A DNA stretch of 64,000 nucleotides, taken from positions 1,116,001-1,180,000 of the forward strand of contig NZ_JAHXDI010000001.1 in NCBI RefSeq assembly GCF_023091865.1, read 5' to 3'. The notes below the pieces were generated by a model. That model ran no database searches and was not told the DNA's origin. It was given only the letters and a program-made list of their open reading frames with translations. Source of the DNA: Chromohalobacter moromii (lineage in GTDB: Bacteria; Pseudomonadota; Gammaproteobacteria; Pseudomonadales; Halomonadaceae). The position numbers and the translations under genes were made by a program. Positions 44,684-55,243 of this stretch are shown piece after piece; the stretch's first letter is position 1; each line of letters opens with the position of its first letter.

Positions 44684-46423
44684 GTGAGAAACGCTACCAG
44701 TTGGTCCCTTTACCGTCGCTTGCTGGGATACGTTAAACCGCATTGGAAGGCGTTCATGGCCGCCGTGGTGGGGTACGCCATCTATGCGGCCTCGAGCACC
44801 GCCTTGGCGGAAATGATGAAACGCCTGATCGACGGCATCCAGAACCCCGATGCGGCCTTTCGCCTGATGTTGCCCCTGTTCGTGATCGGCATGTTCGCGG
44901 CGCGGGGCGTGGGGACATTCCTGGGCACCTACTACATGAGCGATGTAGCCCGTAATGTGGTCCATGCGTTGCGCTGCGAAGTGTTCAACCACATGTTGAA
45001 CCTGCCGGGGCGTTTTTTCGACATGCACTCGAGCGGCCATCTTCTTTCGCGCGTCACTTACCATGTCGAACAGGTGACCGGCGCGGCGACCAACGCGATC
45101 ACCATCATTCTGCGTGAAGGCCTGTTCGTGATCGGCCTGGTCAGTTATCTGCTCTGGACCAACTGGATGCTGACGCTGATCTTCTTGGCCGTTACACCGT
45201 TGATTGGCCTTGTGGTCAGTTACACTAGCAAGCGCTTCCGGCGTTTGTCGCGGCGCATTCAGAATTCAATGGGCGATGTCACCCATGTCGCTTCCGAGGC
45301 GTTATCGGGTTATCGCGTGGTGCGTACTCACGGTGCCGAAGGCTATGAAAAGGCGCGTTTCGCTGAGGCCAGTGATTACAACCGCGAACAGAGTATGAAG
45401 GTGGCGTTGACCAAGGCCGTCAGCACGCCGGTCATCCAGTTATTGGTGGCGCTTTCGTTGGCGGGATTGGTATGGCTGGCGATGTCGCCGGCCTTGATGG
45501 CTTCGATGACGCCGGGTGAGTTCGTGGCCTTTATCACCGCTGCGTCGTTGATGGCCAAGCCGGTGCGGCAGCTCACCGAGGTCAATAGCACGATCCAGAA
45601 GGGGTTATCGGCCTCGCAAGAGCTGTTCGGCCTACTTGAGCAACCACCCGAAGTAGACGAGGGCACTTATGTGCCGACGCGCATCGACGGGCGTGTACGT
45701 TTCGAGGGCGTGCGCTTTCGTTATGGCGAGGACCAGGCCGAGGTGCTCAAGGGCATCGACCTGGATATCCCCGCCGGGGAGATGGTCGCCATCGTAGGGC
45801 GTTCCGGCAGTGGCAAGTCGACCATGGTGAGCTTGCTGCCACGTTTTTATCGTCCCACCGAGGGGCGGGTGACGCTGGATGACGTGGACATCCAGACTTA
45901 TTCGCTATCACCGCTGCGTCAGCGCATCGCGCTGGTCTCCCAGCAGGTGACGCTTTTTAACACCACCATCGGTGCCAATATTGCGTACGGACACCCCGAT
46001 TCTGACCGGGAAGCCGTCGAGCGCGCTGCGCGCGCCGCCTACGCACATGAGTTCATCGAGCGTTTGCCCAATGGCTACGAAACCGTCGTTGGCGATAACG
46101 GCGTGATGCTGTCCGGTGGTCAGCGGCAACGCTTGGCCATTGCGCGAGCGATTTTCAAAGATGCTCCTGTGCTGGTGCTCGACGAGGCCACTTCGGCGCT
46201 GGATACCGAGTCCGAGCGTTATATTCAGCAAGCGTTGGAAACGGTGTGCCGTGGGCGCACGACCTTTGTCATTGCCCACCGCTTATCGACCATCGAGCGT
46301 GCCGACCGTATTCTGGTCATGGAACAGGGCGAGATCATCGAAAGCGGCACGCATACCGAACTGCTGGCGCAGGATGGCGCCTATGCCGCGCTTCACCAAC
46401 TGCAATTCCAGGAGGCCGAGTGA
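44684..46423 (+). CDS. msbA: Lipid A export ATP-binding/permease protein MsbA
   Basis: MsbA flips lipid A-core across the inner membrane. The 579-residue half-transporter has six helices (SLYRRLLGYVKPHWKAFMAA onward) and an ABC domain with Walker A GRSGSGKST, signature LSGGQRQRLAIARAI and Walker B VLVLDEATSALD. The GTG start at 44684 follows GGAG. Its stop overlaps the GTG of lpxK (GTGA), consistent with one transcript for lipid A synthesis and export. Confidence 0.95.
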   Translation: MRNATSWSLYRRLLGYVKPHWKAFMAAVVGYAIYAASSTALAEMMKRLIDGIQNPDAAFRLMLPLFVIGMFAARGVGTFLGTYYMSDVARNVVHALRCEVFNHMLNLPGRFFDMHSSGHLLSRVTYHVEQVTGAATNAITIILREGLFVIGLVSYLLWTNWMLTLIFLAVTPLIGLVVSYTSKRFRRLSRRIQNSMGDVTHVASEALSGYRVVRTHGAEGYEKARFAEASDYNREQSMKVALTKAVSTPVIQLLVALSLAGLVWLAMSPALMASMTPGEFVAFITAASLMAKPVRQLTEVNSTIQKGLSASQELFGLLEQPPEVDEGTYVPTRIDGRVRFEGVRFRYGEDQAEVLKGIDLDIPAGEMVAIVGRSGSGKSTMVSLLPRFYRPTEGRVTLDDVDIQTYSLSPLRQRIALVSQQVTLFNTTIGANIAYGHPDSDREAVERAARAAYAHEFIERLPNGYETVVGDNGVMLSGGQRQRLAIARAIFKDAPVLVLDEATSALDTESERYIQQALETVCRGRTTFVIAHRLSTIERADRILVMEQGEIIESGTHTELLAQDGAYAALHQLQFQEAE

Positions 46424-47412
46424 GTCGCTTGCAGGATGCCTGGTACCGTGACGCGGCCTGGCTCATGCCGTTGCGTCCTTTGGCGGGGCTGTATGCTTCG
46501 GCCATGGGGGCGCGACGCAGGGCCTACCAGCGCGGCACGAAGACGGTCTGGGCACCTCCGGTGCCGTTGATCGTGATCGGCAATCTTTCCGTGGGAGGAA
46601 CCGGCAAGTCGCCCCTTGTGGCATGGATGGCGCGCTGGCTCGCCGAACGTGGTTGGCATCCAGGCATCGTCTCGCGTGGCTATGGCGGCCATGCACGTCG
46701 TTATCCGCTGTACGTGACGCCGGAAACCTCTCCGGCAGAAGCAGGCGACGAGCCGGTCATGCTGGCGGCCCAGACAGGACTTCCCGTCGCGGTGGACCCC
46801 GACCGCCCACGTGCCGCGCGTAAGTTGGTCGCGGCCGGCTGCGATATCCTGCTATCCGATGATGGGCTACAGCATCTGGCCATGGGGCGAGATATCGAGC
46901 TCGTGGTGGTGGATGGCGTGCGCGGCTTCGGCAATGGTCGCTGTCTGCCCGCGGGGCCTCTACGCGAACCCCTTTCTCGATTGGATGAGGTGGATGCAGT
47001 CATCGGCAACGGCCCCTTGCAGCAAGACTTGCCGGTGCCTCACTACAGCATGCATCTGACGCCGTCGCGTTGGCGGCATCTGATCGATGACGTCTGCTAC
47101 CCCATCGAAGGGCGGCCGTTCAATGGACGCGTGCATGCCCTGGCAGGGATCGGCCATCCAACGCGTTTCTTCGAGACACTGGCGGGACTGAACGTCGAAT
47201 TCGATCCTTGCCCGTTGGCCGATCACCACCGTTTCGATGCTGCCGACCTGCAATTTTCCGACAATCGTCCGGTGGTCATGACGGCCAAGGATGCGGTCAA
47301 GTGTCGTTCTTTCGCGCATGAACGGTGCTGGGTGTTGGATGTCGAAGCGCATCCCGATCCGGCGCTTATGACCTGGCTAGAAGGCCGCTTGGCGGCGCTG
47401 ACCGAGAGGTGA
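46420..47412 (+). CDS. lpxK: Tetraacyldisaccharide 4'-kinase
   Basis: LpxK phosphorylates the 4' position of the lipid A disaccharide. The 330-residue protein has the membrane-associated N-terminus and the P-loop GNLSVGGTGKSPLV, followed by IVSRGYGG, DDGLQHLAMGRDIELVVVD and HHRFDAADL. The GTG at 46420, with GGAGG before it and overlapping the msbA stop by four bases, gives the standard length; the frame runs further upstream only as a shadow of msbA. Confidence 0.94.
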   Translation: MSRLQDAWYRDAAWLMPLRPLAGLYASAMGARRRAYQRGTKTVWAPPVPLIVIGNLSVGGTGKSPLVAWMARWLAERGWHPGIVSRGYGGHARRYPLYVTPETSPAEAGDEPVMLAAQTGLPVAVDPDRPRAARKLVAAGCDILLSDDGLQHLAMGRDIELVVVDGVRGFGNGRCLPAGPLREPLSRLDEVDAVIGNGPLQQDLPVPHYSMHLTPSRWRHLIDDVCYPIEGRPFNGRVHALAGIGHPTRFFETLAGLNVEFDPCPLADHHRFDAADLQFSDNRPVVMTAKDAVKCRSFAHERCWVLDVEAHPDPALMTWLEGRLAALTER

Positions 47413-47415
47413 ACC

Positions 47416-47640
47416 ATGGATAAGCAAATGCTGGCAATGCTGGTGTGCCCACACTGCCAGGGCAAGCTCAAGTACGACCGCGAACGCGGTGAACTCAAGT
47501 GTTACTTCGATGGCCTGGCATATCCCGTGGAAGATGAAATCCCGGTGATGCTGGCAGAACGAGCGCGTCACATGGACGCTGACGAGAAGCTGGCCAAGAC
47601 CCGTAGCGGTGCCGGAGAGGCACGGGATGACGCGAAATGA
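47416..47640 (+). CDS. ycaR: Trm112-like small protein (YcaR family)
   Basis: A 74-residue protein of the Trm112p/YcaR family. The zinc-ribbon-like fold shows one CxxC pair (C11, C14 in VCPHCQGKL), a further C29, and the family end [12 protein letters not shown]. Its cellular role in bacteria is unknown. It lies between lpxK (3-base gap) and kdsB (four-base overlap), an arrangement widely conserved in gammaproteobacteria. Confidence 0.9.
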   Translation: MDKQMLAMLVCPHCQGKLKYDRERGELKCYFDGLAYPVEDEIPVMLAERARHMDADEKLAKTRSGAGEARDDAK

Positions 47641-48410
47641 ATGATGTGGTCGTGGTGATACCGGCGCGCTATGGCTCGTCGCGGCTACCGGGCAAACCCT
47701 TGTTGGAGATCAACGGCGAGCCCATGATCGCGCGCGTATGGCGACGCGCCTGCCAAAGCGGGGCTACGCGTGTGGTAGTGGCCACCGATGATGTGCGTAT
47801 CGAGACGGCCATGCGCCCCTATGAGGCCGAGGTCATGCTGACCGAGCGCGAGCACCCCTCCGGGACCGATCGCCTCGCCGAAGTGGCGGCACGTCTAGGT
47901 TTGGATGCCGAGACCATCGTGGTCAATGTGCAAGGTGATGAGCCGTTCATTCCCGCGTCGCTGATCGATCAGGTGGCACGGCGTCTTGCCGACGATGCGA
48001 GTGCCTCGATTGCTACGCTGGCGGAGCCTATCGGTGACGTCGAGACCTTGTTCAATCCTAACGTGGTCAAGGTGGTGCGCGACCTATATGGGCGCGCCCT
48101 TTATTTCTCTCGGGCGCCGGTGCCCTGGGACCGAGAGAGCTTCGCTCAGCGTCCCGATCATCTCGAAACCGATGCTTGGCTACGCCATATCGGACTCTAT
48201 GCGTATCGTGCCGGTTTCCTGGCCGAGTATGTCGATTGGTTGCCGTCGCCGATCGAGCAACTGGAGCAGCTCGAGCAATTGCGCGCCATGCATTATGGGC
48301 ATCGTATTCAGGTGGCTCTGGCCTGCGAAGCCCATCCGGCGGGGGTCGACACTCAGGAGGATCTCGAGCGGGTGCGCCGCCTGATCGCCGAGGAGGAGGG
48401 TGCGGCATGA
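47637..48410 (+). CDS. kdsB: 3-deoxy-manno-octulosonate cytidylyltransferase
   Basis: KdsB activates KDO as CMP-KDO for lipid A inner-core synthesis. The 257-residue protein has the nucleotidyltransferase start [17 protein letters not shown], then [22 protein letters not shown] and [12 protein letters not shown]. It overlaps ycaR by four bases and the phosphatase gene by four, so the lpxK-ycaR-kdsB-phosphatase-murB series is likely translated as a coupled operon. Confidence 0.96.
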   Translation: MNDVVVVIPARYGSSRLPGKPLLEINGEPMIARVWRRACQSGATRVVVATDDVRIETAMRPYEAEVMLTEREHPSGTDRLAEVAARLGLDAETIVVNVQGDEPFIPASLIDQVARRLADDASASIATLAEPIGDVETLFNPNVVKVVRDLYGRALYFSRAPVPWDRESFAQRPDHLETDAWLRHIGLYAYRAGFLAEYVDWLPSPIEQLEQLEQLRAMHYGHRIQVALACEAHPAGVDTQEDLERVRRLIAEEEGAA

Positions 48411-48910
48411 TCCGTATTCTCTTCGTGTGTCTGGGCAATATATGCCGTTCGCCGACTGCGGAAGGTATCGTCAGGGCGCGCTTGCAGGCGGCAGGCCTTG
48501 CGGAGGCCGTGACGCTCGATTCCTGCGGCACCGGGCGCTGGCATGTGGGCGAAGCGCCCGACCCACGAGCCCAGGAGGAAGCGCGAGCGCGAGGTATCGA
48601 CATTGCCTCACTATGCGCACGCCAGCTCCGTGTCGATGACTTCCATGCGTTTGATTATCTGCTGGCCATGGATGCGGATAACCTAGCTCATATGCGGCGT
48701 ATGGCGCCTGCCGACTGTCAGGCGCATCTCGGTCTGCTGCTGGATTTTGCAGGGCCCACAGGACGCTCGGTGCCGGACCCGTATTATGGGGCGGGGGATG
48801 GTTTTGCCAATGTGTTCGCCTTGATCGAGCAGGCTGCCGGCGGCCTGATCGAAACCTGTCGTCAACGCCTTGAAGTGCAGCATTCGGAGCCTGGCGATGG
48901 CGCTCGCTAA
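48407..48910 (+). CDS. Low-molecular-weight protein-tyrosine phosphatase
   Basis: A 167-residue LMW-PTP. The P-loop CLGNICRSP (C-x5-R) is at the N-terminus ([20 protein letters not shown]), and the general acid Asp is in [12 protein letters not shown]. Such enzymes often regulate polysaccharide export kinases, but no such kinase is in this window. The gene overlaps kdsB by four bases and murB by 14. GAGGAGG lies before the ATG. Confidence 0.92.
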   Translation: MIRILFVCLGNICRSPTAEGIVRARLQAAGLAEAVTLDSCGTGRWHVGEAPDPRAQEEARARGIDIASLCARQLRVDDFHAFDYLLAMDADNLAHMRRMAPADCQAHLGLLLDFAGPTGRSVPDPYYGAGDGFANVFALIEQAAGGLIETCRQRLEVQHSEPGDGAR

Positions 48911-49898
48911 GGCCGCGACACTCGATAACACGCTAGGATTGCCCTGTCGGGCGGAGCGTTTCATCGTGGCCACCTCGCACGACGAGATACGCAACGCGCT
49001 GGTCATGGCAGCGAATGATACGGCGCCGCTCAACATCGTGGGCGGTGCCAGCAATCTGATCTTGGCGCCGCGTCTCTCGGGGGTAACCTTGCAGGTGGCG
49101 TGTGACGATTGGTGGTGGGAAGAAAGCGACGACCAGACAATTCTCGTCTACGCGCAGGCAGGGTTGGTCTGGCATGATCTCGTCGAGGCATGCGTTGAAC
49201 GCGGCTGGTGGGGCATCGAAAACCTGGCGTTGATTCCAGGCCATGTCGGCGCTGCACCGATCCAGAATATCGGCGCCTACGGCGTCGAGCTTGCCGACGT
49301 GCTGGATTCGGTCCATGTCATGTACTGCGATGATGGCCGCGATGCCGTTTTCTCTCGCGATGATTGTGAATTCGCCTACCGCGACAGTATATTCAAACGC
49401 GCCTTGGCGGGGCGTGTCGTGGTAACACAGGTCGTGCTGAGGTTGTCGCGTAGTCCTTCGCCTCGTTTGGGCTACGGCGATCTTGCCAAGCGTGTCTCGG
49501 TGCATCCCAAGGTGCAAGAGATCTTTGATGCCGTGTGTGCCACAAGGCGTGAGAAACTGCCCGATCCCGCCGTGCTGGGGAACGCCGGCAGCTTCTTTAC
49601 CAATCCCGTGCTCGAGGTAACCCACGCCGAGCGTCTTCTTCGGGAATATCCTGCGATGCCGCATTTCCCGCAACCGGATGGAAGCGTCAAGCTGGCCGCG
49701 GGCTGGTTGATCGAACGCTGTGGCTTCAAAGGAATGCGCTGGGGCGCCTTTGGCGTGCATGAACGCCAGGCCTTGGTGCTGGTGCACTTCGGTGGTGGCG
49801 ACAGGCAGGAACTGTTGGCACTGGCCGACCATATTCGCGATACAGTCCATCAGGTATTCGAGGTAATGCTGGAGCGAGAGCCGCGCCTGATGGGGTAG
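48897..49898 (+). CDS. murB: UDP-N-acetylenolpyruvoylglucosamine reductase
   Basis: MurB reduces UDP-GlcNAc-enolpyruvate to UDP-MurNAc using FAD and NADPH. The 333-residue protein has the FAD domain (VGGASNLIL; IPGHVGAAPIQNIGAYG), the catalytic Ser in GNAGSFFTNPV and the C-terminal AAGWLIERCGFKG and HERQALVLV. This is the longer E. coli-like (type I) form. The ATG at 48897 follows GGAG and overlaps the phosphatase gene. It ends at a shared terminator with convergent rne. Confidence 0.95.
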   Translation: MALAKAATLDNTLGLPCRAERFIVATSHDEIRNALVMAANDTAPLNIVGGASNLILAPRLSGVTLQVACDDWWWEESDDQTILVYAQAGLVWHDLVEACVERGWWGIENLALIPGHVGAAPIQNIGAYGVELADVLDSVHVMYCDDGRDAVFSRDDCEFAYRDSIFKRALAGRVVVTQVVLRLSRSPSPRLGYGDLAKRVSVHPKVQEIFDAVCATRREKLPDPAVLGNAGSFFTNPVLEVTHAERLLREYPAMPHFPQPDGSVKLAAGWLIERCGFKGMRWGAFGVHERQALVLVHFGGGDRQELLALADHIRDTVHQVFEVMLEREPRLMG

Positions 49899-49936
49899 CT
49901 GGGTCCGCCTGCGCTCGCCCACGGAGAGCCGACCAT

Positions 49937-49976
49937 AAAAAAACGCCTGAAGGATCGCTCCTTCAGGCGTTTTTTT
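49937..49976. terminator. Bidirectional intrinsic terminator between murB and rne
   Basis: Perfect 18-base arms (A7 then CGCCTGAAGGA, and its complement ending in T7) with a TCGC loop. The A-run and T-run make it a strong intrinsic terminator in both directions, serving murB (+) and rne (-). Confidence 0.95.
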
Positions 49977-50012
49977 ATGTCTGGAAGGCGGCCGAGTCGG
50001 CCGCCTTGGGGC

Positions 50013-53000
50013 TTAGGCGTTGTCGTCGCCGCGGAAGAGATTTTCCTGGAGACGATGACGCTGTTCGCGTGGGTCGTTGTGGGCACGACGACGCGGACGC
50101 GGCGTGGCCGTTTCCTGAGGCGCTTGGGACGCTACCGTAGTGGTGGCTGCCGGAGCGGATGTTTCTTCGGCACGCGGTGTGGTCGTCGGTGCCGGGGACT
50201 CGGCCGGCGTCGCAGGTGTTTCCTCGGTGCTGGCCGGTGCGTCGGTCGCAGCCGGCGTTTCAACCTCGGGCGCCGGTGTGGGCGTCGGGGTCGAAGCCGA
50301 GCTGACCTGCGCTTCGGCGCTGTCCTTGGGCGTTGTCGCGTCGGTCGTATCGGTGACTGCGACGTTATCGTCTTCTGTCTGCGAGGACGGCGTCACGTCA
50401 TCGTTGGCCGGCTTGTCATCGCTCGCCTGAGCCGCAAGGGGCTCGGTGGGCGTAGACGGTTCGGGTTTCTCGTTTGCGACCGGCGCGTCGCTAGCCTGCG
50501 GGGCGTGCTTCTCGGCCGGAGAAGCTGTGCCACTTTCCTTTTTGGAGGCTGTCTCCTTGGGGGCTGCTTCAACGGTCTCGTCGGCATCCTCAGGAGCGGC
50601 TTGCGTCGGTGCCTGTGCCGGAGAGTCGTCAGCGGGCGCTTGTGAAGAGCCATCAGCGGACGTTTGTGAAGCGTCATCAGCGGGAGCATCTTTCGACGTC
50701 GCCTGGGCGGCGGTACGCTCGGCGCTATCCGCTGCAGGCGTCTGCGTCGCCTCGGTAGTGCTGCCTTCCGCCGGTGCTTCGGTCGGGCGCGATGGCGCTG
50801 CCGCATTCTTGCGGGATTCGTCCGCTTGAGCGCTAGCATCCGAATCCGTGCGCGGCTGCGTCTCGCTGGGCGATGTCGTCGCCTCGGACGTCGCGTCGGT
50901 TGTGGCGGACGAGACCGTCTCGCTCGGCTTCGTGCTCGCTTTGCCTTCTGCGGGCTCCGCAGCCGAGGGCGCAGGACTGGAGGTTTCGCCCTGGGCGTCT
51001 TGTGCCGGTTCGCTTGCCGCTTCTTGCTGCTGAGCTTGTAGCTTTTCCTGCTCGGCCACCGATTGCGGATTCACGGCATGCTTGCGGCTGCGCTTACGCG
51101 GATTATTGCGCGTGCGCTTTGGCTTGCTATCTGCCTTTGGCGTTTCGCCTTGCGCTGGAGAGGCCGAGGCCTTGTCCTCGGACGTCGCTTGTGAGGCAGA
51201 CTCCGACTTGGGCTTATTGGCCTTGGTATCCTTGTTTTCCGCGCGGGGTTTGTTGGATTTGCCGGCGTTACGCGCTTCGTTGCGACCGTCGTTACGAGTG
51301 TCCGGCTTCGAGTTGTCGCCGTTACTGGCGTTGTCGCTACCGCTACGTTCGGCATTGTTCGACTTGCCGGAGCCACGCGAAGGCTTTGAGTTGCGGTTGG
51401 ACTGCGCGTTGTTGTTCTCTTCGCGACGGCTTTCGTTACGCGATGCTTGGCGCTCTTGTGACTCCTCGCCATTGCGGCGCCGGCGGTTATTATTGCCGTT
51501 GCGGGCGTTGTTACCAGCGTTATTGCTATTGCTGGACGCTGTATCGCGGCGCGTATCATCGTTGTCACGCGACGTTTGGCGCTGCTGTTTGTTGGCAGGC
51601 TTCTTGTCCCCCGATCGTCCCGCTTGGCCGTTACCGTTACGGTTACGCTGTTGCGAGGAGTCCGTCGAAGACTTGCTGGCCGCGCGCTTGGGCGACTCGG
51701 CGCCGGAAGCGGCACTCTGTGACGAGGCGCCCTGTGACGAGTCGGCGCTATCATCGCCATTGAGCAGTTTGCCGAGGCCTTTCACCATGCGAGAGAAAAG
51801 CCCACCTTCGGGGGCTGTTGCAGGCGTCATGCCGGAGTTCGGCTTAGAGTTCTCTGCGCTCGACTTGCCTTGGGGGTCGGTATCGGTCTGCAGCGAGGTG
51901 GGAGCCGGGGCGTTGTGCGCGATGCTCTTGACCGCTGCTTCCGCGCGCTGCACTGGCTTTTCGAGTGCCGGGTCGGGTTCCTGCGTCAGCTCGGTTTCGG
52001 TGGCCAGTTCGAAGCTCGAACGCTGGCCGTCCTCTTCATTGACTTGATCGTCGCGCAGACGCTGCATGTCGTAATGCGGCGTATCCATGTCGGGATTGGG
52101 TAAGAGGACGACCTGGACGCCTTGTCGCTGCTCGATGTCGTTGAGCACGCTGCGCTTTTCGTTGAGTAGATAGGTCGCCACTGGCACCGGAAGAACCGCG
52201 CGAATCTGTGAGCTGCGCTCCTTCATGGCCTCTTCTTCGATGAGGCGCATGATGGACAGCGAGATGGAGCGTACATCGCGGATGGTGCCTTGACCGTTGC
52301 AACGCGGGCAGACCACACCACTGGTTTCGCCGAGCGAGGGTCGCAGGCGCTGACGCGACATTTCCATCAGGCCGAAACGCGAGATGCGTCCGATCTGCAC
52401 GCGGGCGCGGTCGAGCTTGAGTGCATCGCGTACACGGTTTTCCACTTCGCGCTGATTCTTGGCTGGCGTCATATCGATGAAGTCGATGACCACCAGGCCG
52501 CCGATGTCGCGAAGCCGCAACTGCCGTGCGATTTCGTCGGCGGCTTCGAGATTGGTCTGTAGCGCAGTTTCCTCGATGTCGCTGCCGCGTGTGGCGCGTG
52601 CCGAGTTGATGTCGATGGACACCAGGGCCTCTGTGTGGTCGATGACCACGGCGCCGCCCGACGGGAGCTTGACCTCGCGCTGGTAGGCGGTCTCGATCTG
52701 CGACTCGATTTGGAAGCGCGAGAACAGCGGCACGTCGTCGGCGTAGAGCTTGATCTTGTTCTGATAGGAGGGCATGACCTGGCGGATGAAATGCAGGGCC
52801 TCTTCATGCACCTCGGGACTGTCGATCAAGACTTCGCCGATATCATGGCGCAGGTAATCGCGCATGGCGCGAATGATGACGTTGGACTCACGGTAGATGA
52901 GGAAGGGCGCGCTACGCTTGCCGGCTTCCTCGGTAATCGCTTCCCATACCTGTACGAGGTAGTCCATGTCCCACTGGAGTTCCTCGGGAGAGCGTCCGAT

Positions 53001-53510
53001 CCCGGCGGTGCGCACGATGACACCCATCTTGTCGGGAACGGTGAGTTGGCCCATGGCGTCTTTGAGTTGCGCACGGTCTTCGCCCTCGATGCGGCGTGAG
53101 ATGCCGCCGGCACGGGGATTGTTGGGCATCAGAACGAGGAAGCGCCCGGCCAGGCTGATGAAGGTGGTCAGCGCGGCGCCTTTGTTGCCGCGTTCTTCCT
53201 TGTCGACCTGGACGATGACTTCCTGACCTTCCTTGAGGACTTCCTTGATGTTGGGGCGTCCGGAAGGCTCTTTGGTGAAGTATTCCCGCGAAATTTCCTT
53301 GAGCGGGAGAAAACCGTGGCGTTCGGCACCGAAATCGACGAAGGCGGCTTCGAGGCTGGGCTCGATACGCGTGATGCGGCCACGGTAGATATTGGCTTTT
53401 TTCTGTTCCCGGGCACCGGATTCGATGTCGAGGTCGTACAGGCGTTGTCCATCGACGAGTGCGACGCGCAGCTCTTCGGGCTGTGTCGCATTGATGAGCA
53501 TTCGTTTCAT
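50013..53510 (-). CDS. rne: Ribonuclease E
   Basis: RNase E, the endonuclease and scaffold of the RNA degradosome, 1165 residues. The N-terminal half is well conserved: S1 domain near residues 35-125, catalytic D300 and D343 ([26 protein letters not shown]) and the zinc-link C401-P-R-C404. After about residue 500 the protein is disordered and low-complexity, with an amphipathic helix ([14 protein letters not shown], 570-583) that could be the membrane anchor, Arg/Asn-rich RNA-binding stretches (about 670-760) and a long Ala/Thr/Glu-rich tail ending in a basic [20 protein letters not shown]. The ATG at 53510 gives the standard MKRMLINA start. Confidence 0.96.
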   Translation of the reverse strand: MKRMLINATQPEELRVALVDGQRLYDLDIESGAREQKKANIYRGRITRIEPSLEAAFVDFGAERHGFLPLKEISREYFTKEPSGRPNIKEVLKEGQEVIVQVDKEERGNKGAALTTFISLAGRFLVLMPNNPRAGGISRRIEGEDRAQLKDAMGQLTVPDKMGVIVRTAGIGRSPEELQWDMDYLVQVWEAITEEAGKRSAPFLIYRESNVIIRAMRDYLRHDIGEVLIDSPEVHEEALHFIRQVMPSYQNKIKLYADDVPLFSRFQIESQIETAYQREVKLPSGGAVVIDHTEALVSIDINSARATRGSDIEETALQTNLEAADEIARQLRLRDIGGLVVIDFIDMTPAKNQREVENRVRDALKLDRARVQIGRISRFGLMEMSRQRLRPSLGETSGVVCPRCNGQGTIRDVRSISLSIMRLIEEEAMKERSSQIRAVLPVPVATYLLNEKRSVLNDIEQRQGVQVVLLPNPDMDTPHYDMQRLRDDQVNEEDGQRSSFELATETELTQEPDPALEKPVQRAEAAVKSIAHNAPAPTSLQTDTDPQGKSSAENSKPNSGMTPATAPEGGLFSRMVKGLGKLLNGDDSADSSQGASSQSAASGAESPKRAASKSSTDSSQQRNRNGNGQAGRSGDKKPANKQQRQTSRDNDDTRRDTASSNSNNAGNNARNGNNNRRRRNGEESQERQASRNESRREENNNAQSNRNSKPSRGSGKSNNAERSGSDNASNGDNSKPDTRNDGRNEARNAGKSNKPRAENKDTKANKPKSESASQATSEDKASASPAQGETPKADSKPKRTRNNPRKRSRKHAVNPQSVAEQEKLQAQQQEAASEPAQDAQGETSSPAPSAAEPAEGKASTKPSETVSSATTDATSEATTSPSETQPRTDSDASAQADESRKNAAAPSRPTEAPAEGSTTEATQTPAADSAERTAAQATSKDAPADDASQTSADGSSQAPADDSPAQAPTQAAPEDADETVEAAPKETASKKESGTASPAEKHAPQASDAPVANEKPEPSTPTEPLAAQASDDKPANDDVTPSSQTEDDNVAVTDTTDATTPKDSAEAQVSSASTPTPTPAPEVETPAATDAPASTEETPATPAESPAPTTTPRAEETSAPAATTTVASQAPQETATPRPRRRAHNDPREQRHRLQENLFRGDDNA

Positions 53511-54120
53511 GCAAGTCTCACTGACTAGGCGTGCCGGTCTAACGACAAGGCGTGGCAACGGCGCGTCGAATCGTTTGCTTGCATGCTTGTGCTCAGTGCA
53601 TGTCGTGACGATGTCTTGGCGACCCAGAGGGCCGTGGGCGACAAGACAGGCATACCAACGGTCGTCATCGCCCAACGGGGGCGATGCGCGTGATGATGGC
53701 CGCCGAATGCGGTGGACGAGGGGGCCCGCCAGCGCTTCGAAGGGTGTTCAACTTCGTTATCCCGTTTGTATCGATCCTGTCGTATACATCCCTGAACACT
53801 GTAAGAGCATGTTGAGTACGCGACGGAGGCAGGACGTGTCCCGGCGGGAGTGTGCCCGTCCGGCCCTGCGGTCATCCGCCAGACAGCTAGCAATAAGTCG
53901 ATTCGGCGACGCCGGCCCCGGCACGGTGTTTATGTCACCCCGTGTGGTGGCGCCGAAAATATCGTGCGCCCCTGGCGGGCATGGCGTTCCAAACGTTCTC
54001 TTCCCCTAGTGCGGCGATGATGTCGTCGCCAGCGGGGATGTCATGTTCTTCGTTCGGGCCTGCGTGTCTGCAAAGCAGGCGCAACTGACGGGCGCTTGAT
54101 ACCCATTTGAACGAGCCTCG
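53511..54120 (-). promoter_or_regulatory. Long rne 5' leader
   Basis: About 600 bases separate the likely rne promoter from its start codon, with no supported reading frame. E. coli rne has a 361-base leader whose hairpins recruit RNase E to its own mRNA, giving autoregulation; a leader of this size suggests the same here. The stretch is rich in short inverted repeats, but I have not folded it and cannot place the equivalent hairpins. Confidence 0.5.
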
Positions 54121-54149
54121 AATATAACAGTAAAGCGATAACGCAGCAA
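54121..54149 (-). promoter_or_regulatory. Candidate rne promoter
   Basis: On the minus strand TTGCTG (54149-54144), a 17-base spacer and TATATT (54126-54121; 5 of 6 to TATAAT). Transcription would start near 54114. On the other strand a TAGAAT at 54176-54181 with TTGGCG 20 bases upstream could serve rluC, with poor spacing. Confidence 0.5.
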
Positions 54150-54238
54150 TTGGCGTCAAGTCGGTCTCGCTGCGGTAGAATGTTGGCCGGCGTCAAGTGG
54201 CGACAATTCGGTGGGGATTCGTAAAGGAGAGGGTGCGC

Positions 54239-55186
54239 ATGGCCGAAGGCCGAGACGTACAGTGGGTGGAGATAAGCGAAGGGCAGGTCGGGCAACGTAT
54301 CGACAATTTCTTGCGTACGCGGCTCAAGGGGGCGCCCAAATCCTTGATTTATCGCATCGTGCGCAAAGGTGAGATCCGCGTCAACAAGAAGCGAGTCAAG
54401 GCGGACTACCGGCTGGTGCTGGGCGACATGGTGCGCATACCGCCTTTACGTCTGGCGCCCGAAGAAGCCGTGCGCGAAGTCAGTGACGGGCTGCGTAATC
54501 TACTGGCAGGCAGTGTGTTGGTCGAGGGCCCCGATTGGTTGGTGCTCAACAAGCCGGCCGGGCTCGCCGTGCATGGTGGCAGTGGCGTGAAGATCGGGTT
54601 GATCGAGGCGCTGCGCCAGGTCCGTGACGATCTCGATTTCTTGGAACTGGTGCATCGTTTGGATCGTGATACCTCGGGTTGTCTGTTGCTGGCCAAATCG
54701 CGCGAGGCGTTGGTGACCTTGAATCAGGCGCTCAAGGCACATCAGATGGATAAGCAGTACCTAGCCCTTGTGCAAGGGCGCTGGCCGGCGCGGCGCGAGT
54801 TCATCAGCGCGCGGCTCGATCGCTTCAATGCGGGCAACGGCGAGCGGCGAGTGCGTGTCGATAACCAGGGCAAAGTGTCGCGCACGCGCTTTGCCGTGCG
54901 CGAGGCGTTCTCGCGTGTCACGTTGATCGAGGCCGAGCCGGTGACCGGCCGCACCCACCAGATTCGTGTGCATGCCGAGCATGCCGGGCATGCATTGTTA
55001 GGTGACGACAAGTACGGAACCCGCGAGGGCGCCCGTTTGGCGCGTGAGTTGAAGCTCGATCGCTTGTTCCTGCATTCTCATGCCTTGACCTTTCCCGAGC
55101 CCTCGAGCGGTCGCCCGGTGCATGTCAAGGCGCCGCTGGGAGAAACGCTCGAAGCGGTGCTGGCGAGAGCGCGCCGTGCCAATTGA
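54239..55186 (+). CDS. rluC: 23S rRNA pseudouridine synthase RluC
   Basis: RluC makes pseudouridines 955, 2504 and 2580 of 23S rRNA in E. coli. The 315-residue protein has an N-terminal S4 RNA-binding domain (GQRIDNFLRTRLKGAPKSL) and the catalytic loop HRLDRDTSGCLL with D144, the same number as the E. coli catalytic Asp. AAAGGAGAGG lies before the ATG at 54239. It is divergent from rne, as in E. coli and Pseudomonas. Confidence 0.94.
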   Translation: MAEGRDVQWVEISEGQVGQRIDNFLRTRLKGAPKSLIYRIVRKGEIRVNKKRVKADYRLVLGDMVRIPPLRLAPEEAVREVSDGLRNLLAGSVLVEGPDWLVLNKPAGLAVHGGSGVKIGLIEALRQVRDDLDFLELVHRLDRDTSGCLLLAKSREALVTLNQALKAHQMDKQYLALVQGRWPARREFISARLDRFNAGNGERRVRVDNQGKVSRTRFAVREAFSRVTLIEAEPVTGRTHQIRVHAEHAGHALLGDDKYGTREGARLARELKLDRLFLHSHALTFPEPSSGRPVHVKAPLGETLEAVLARARRAN

Positions 55187-55243
55187 TTGGCTCATGAGTC
55201 GCGAGAGTGCGGCATCGAATAACGCCGATGAGGGGAAAGTGGT

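Noticed and set aside
50100-51760. Repetitive-looking stretch with several overlapping frames on both strands, at first like a repeat array
   Set aside because: It is the low-complexity coding region of the RNase E tail; no regular spacer/repeat spacing, so neither a CRISPR array nor separate genes.
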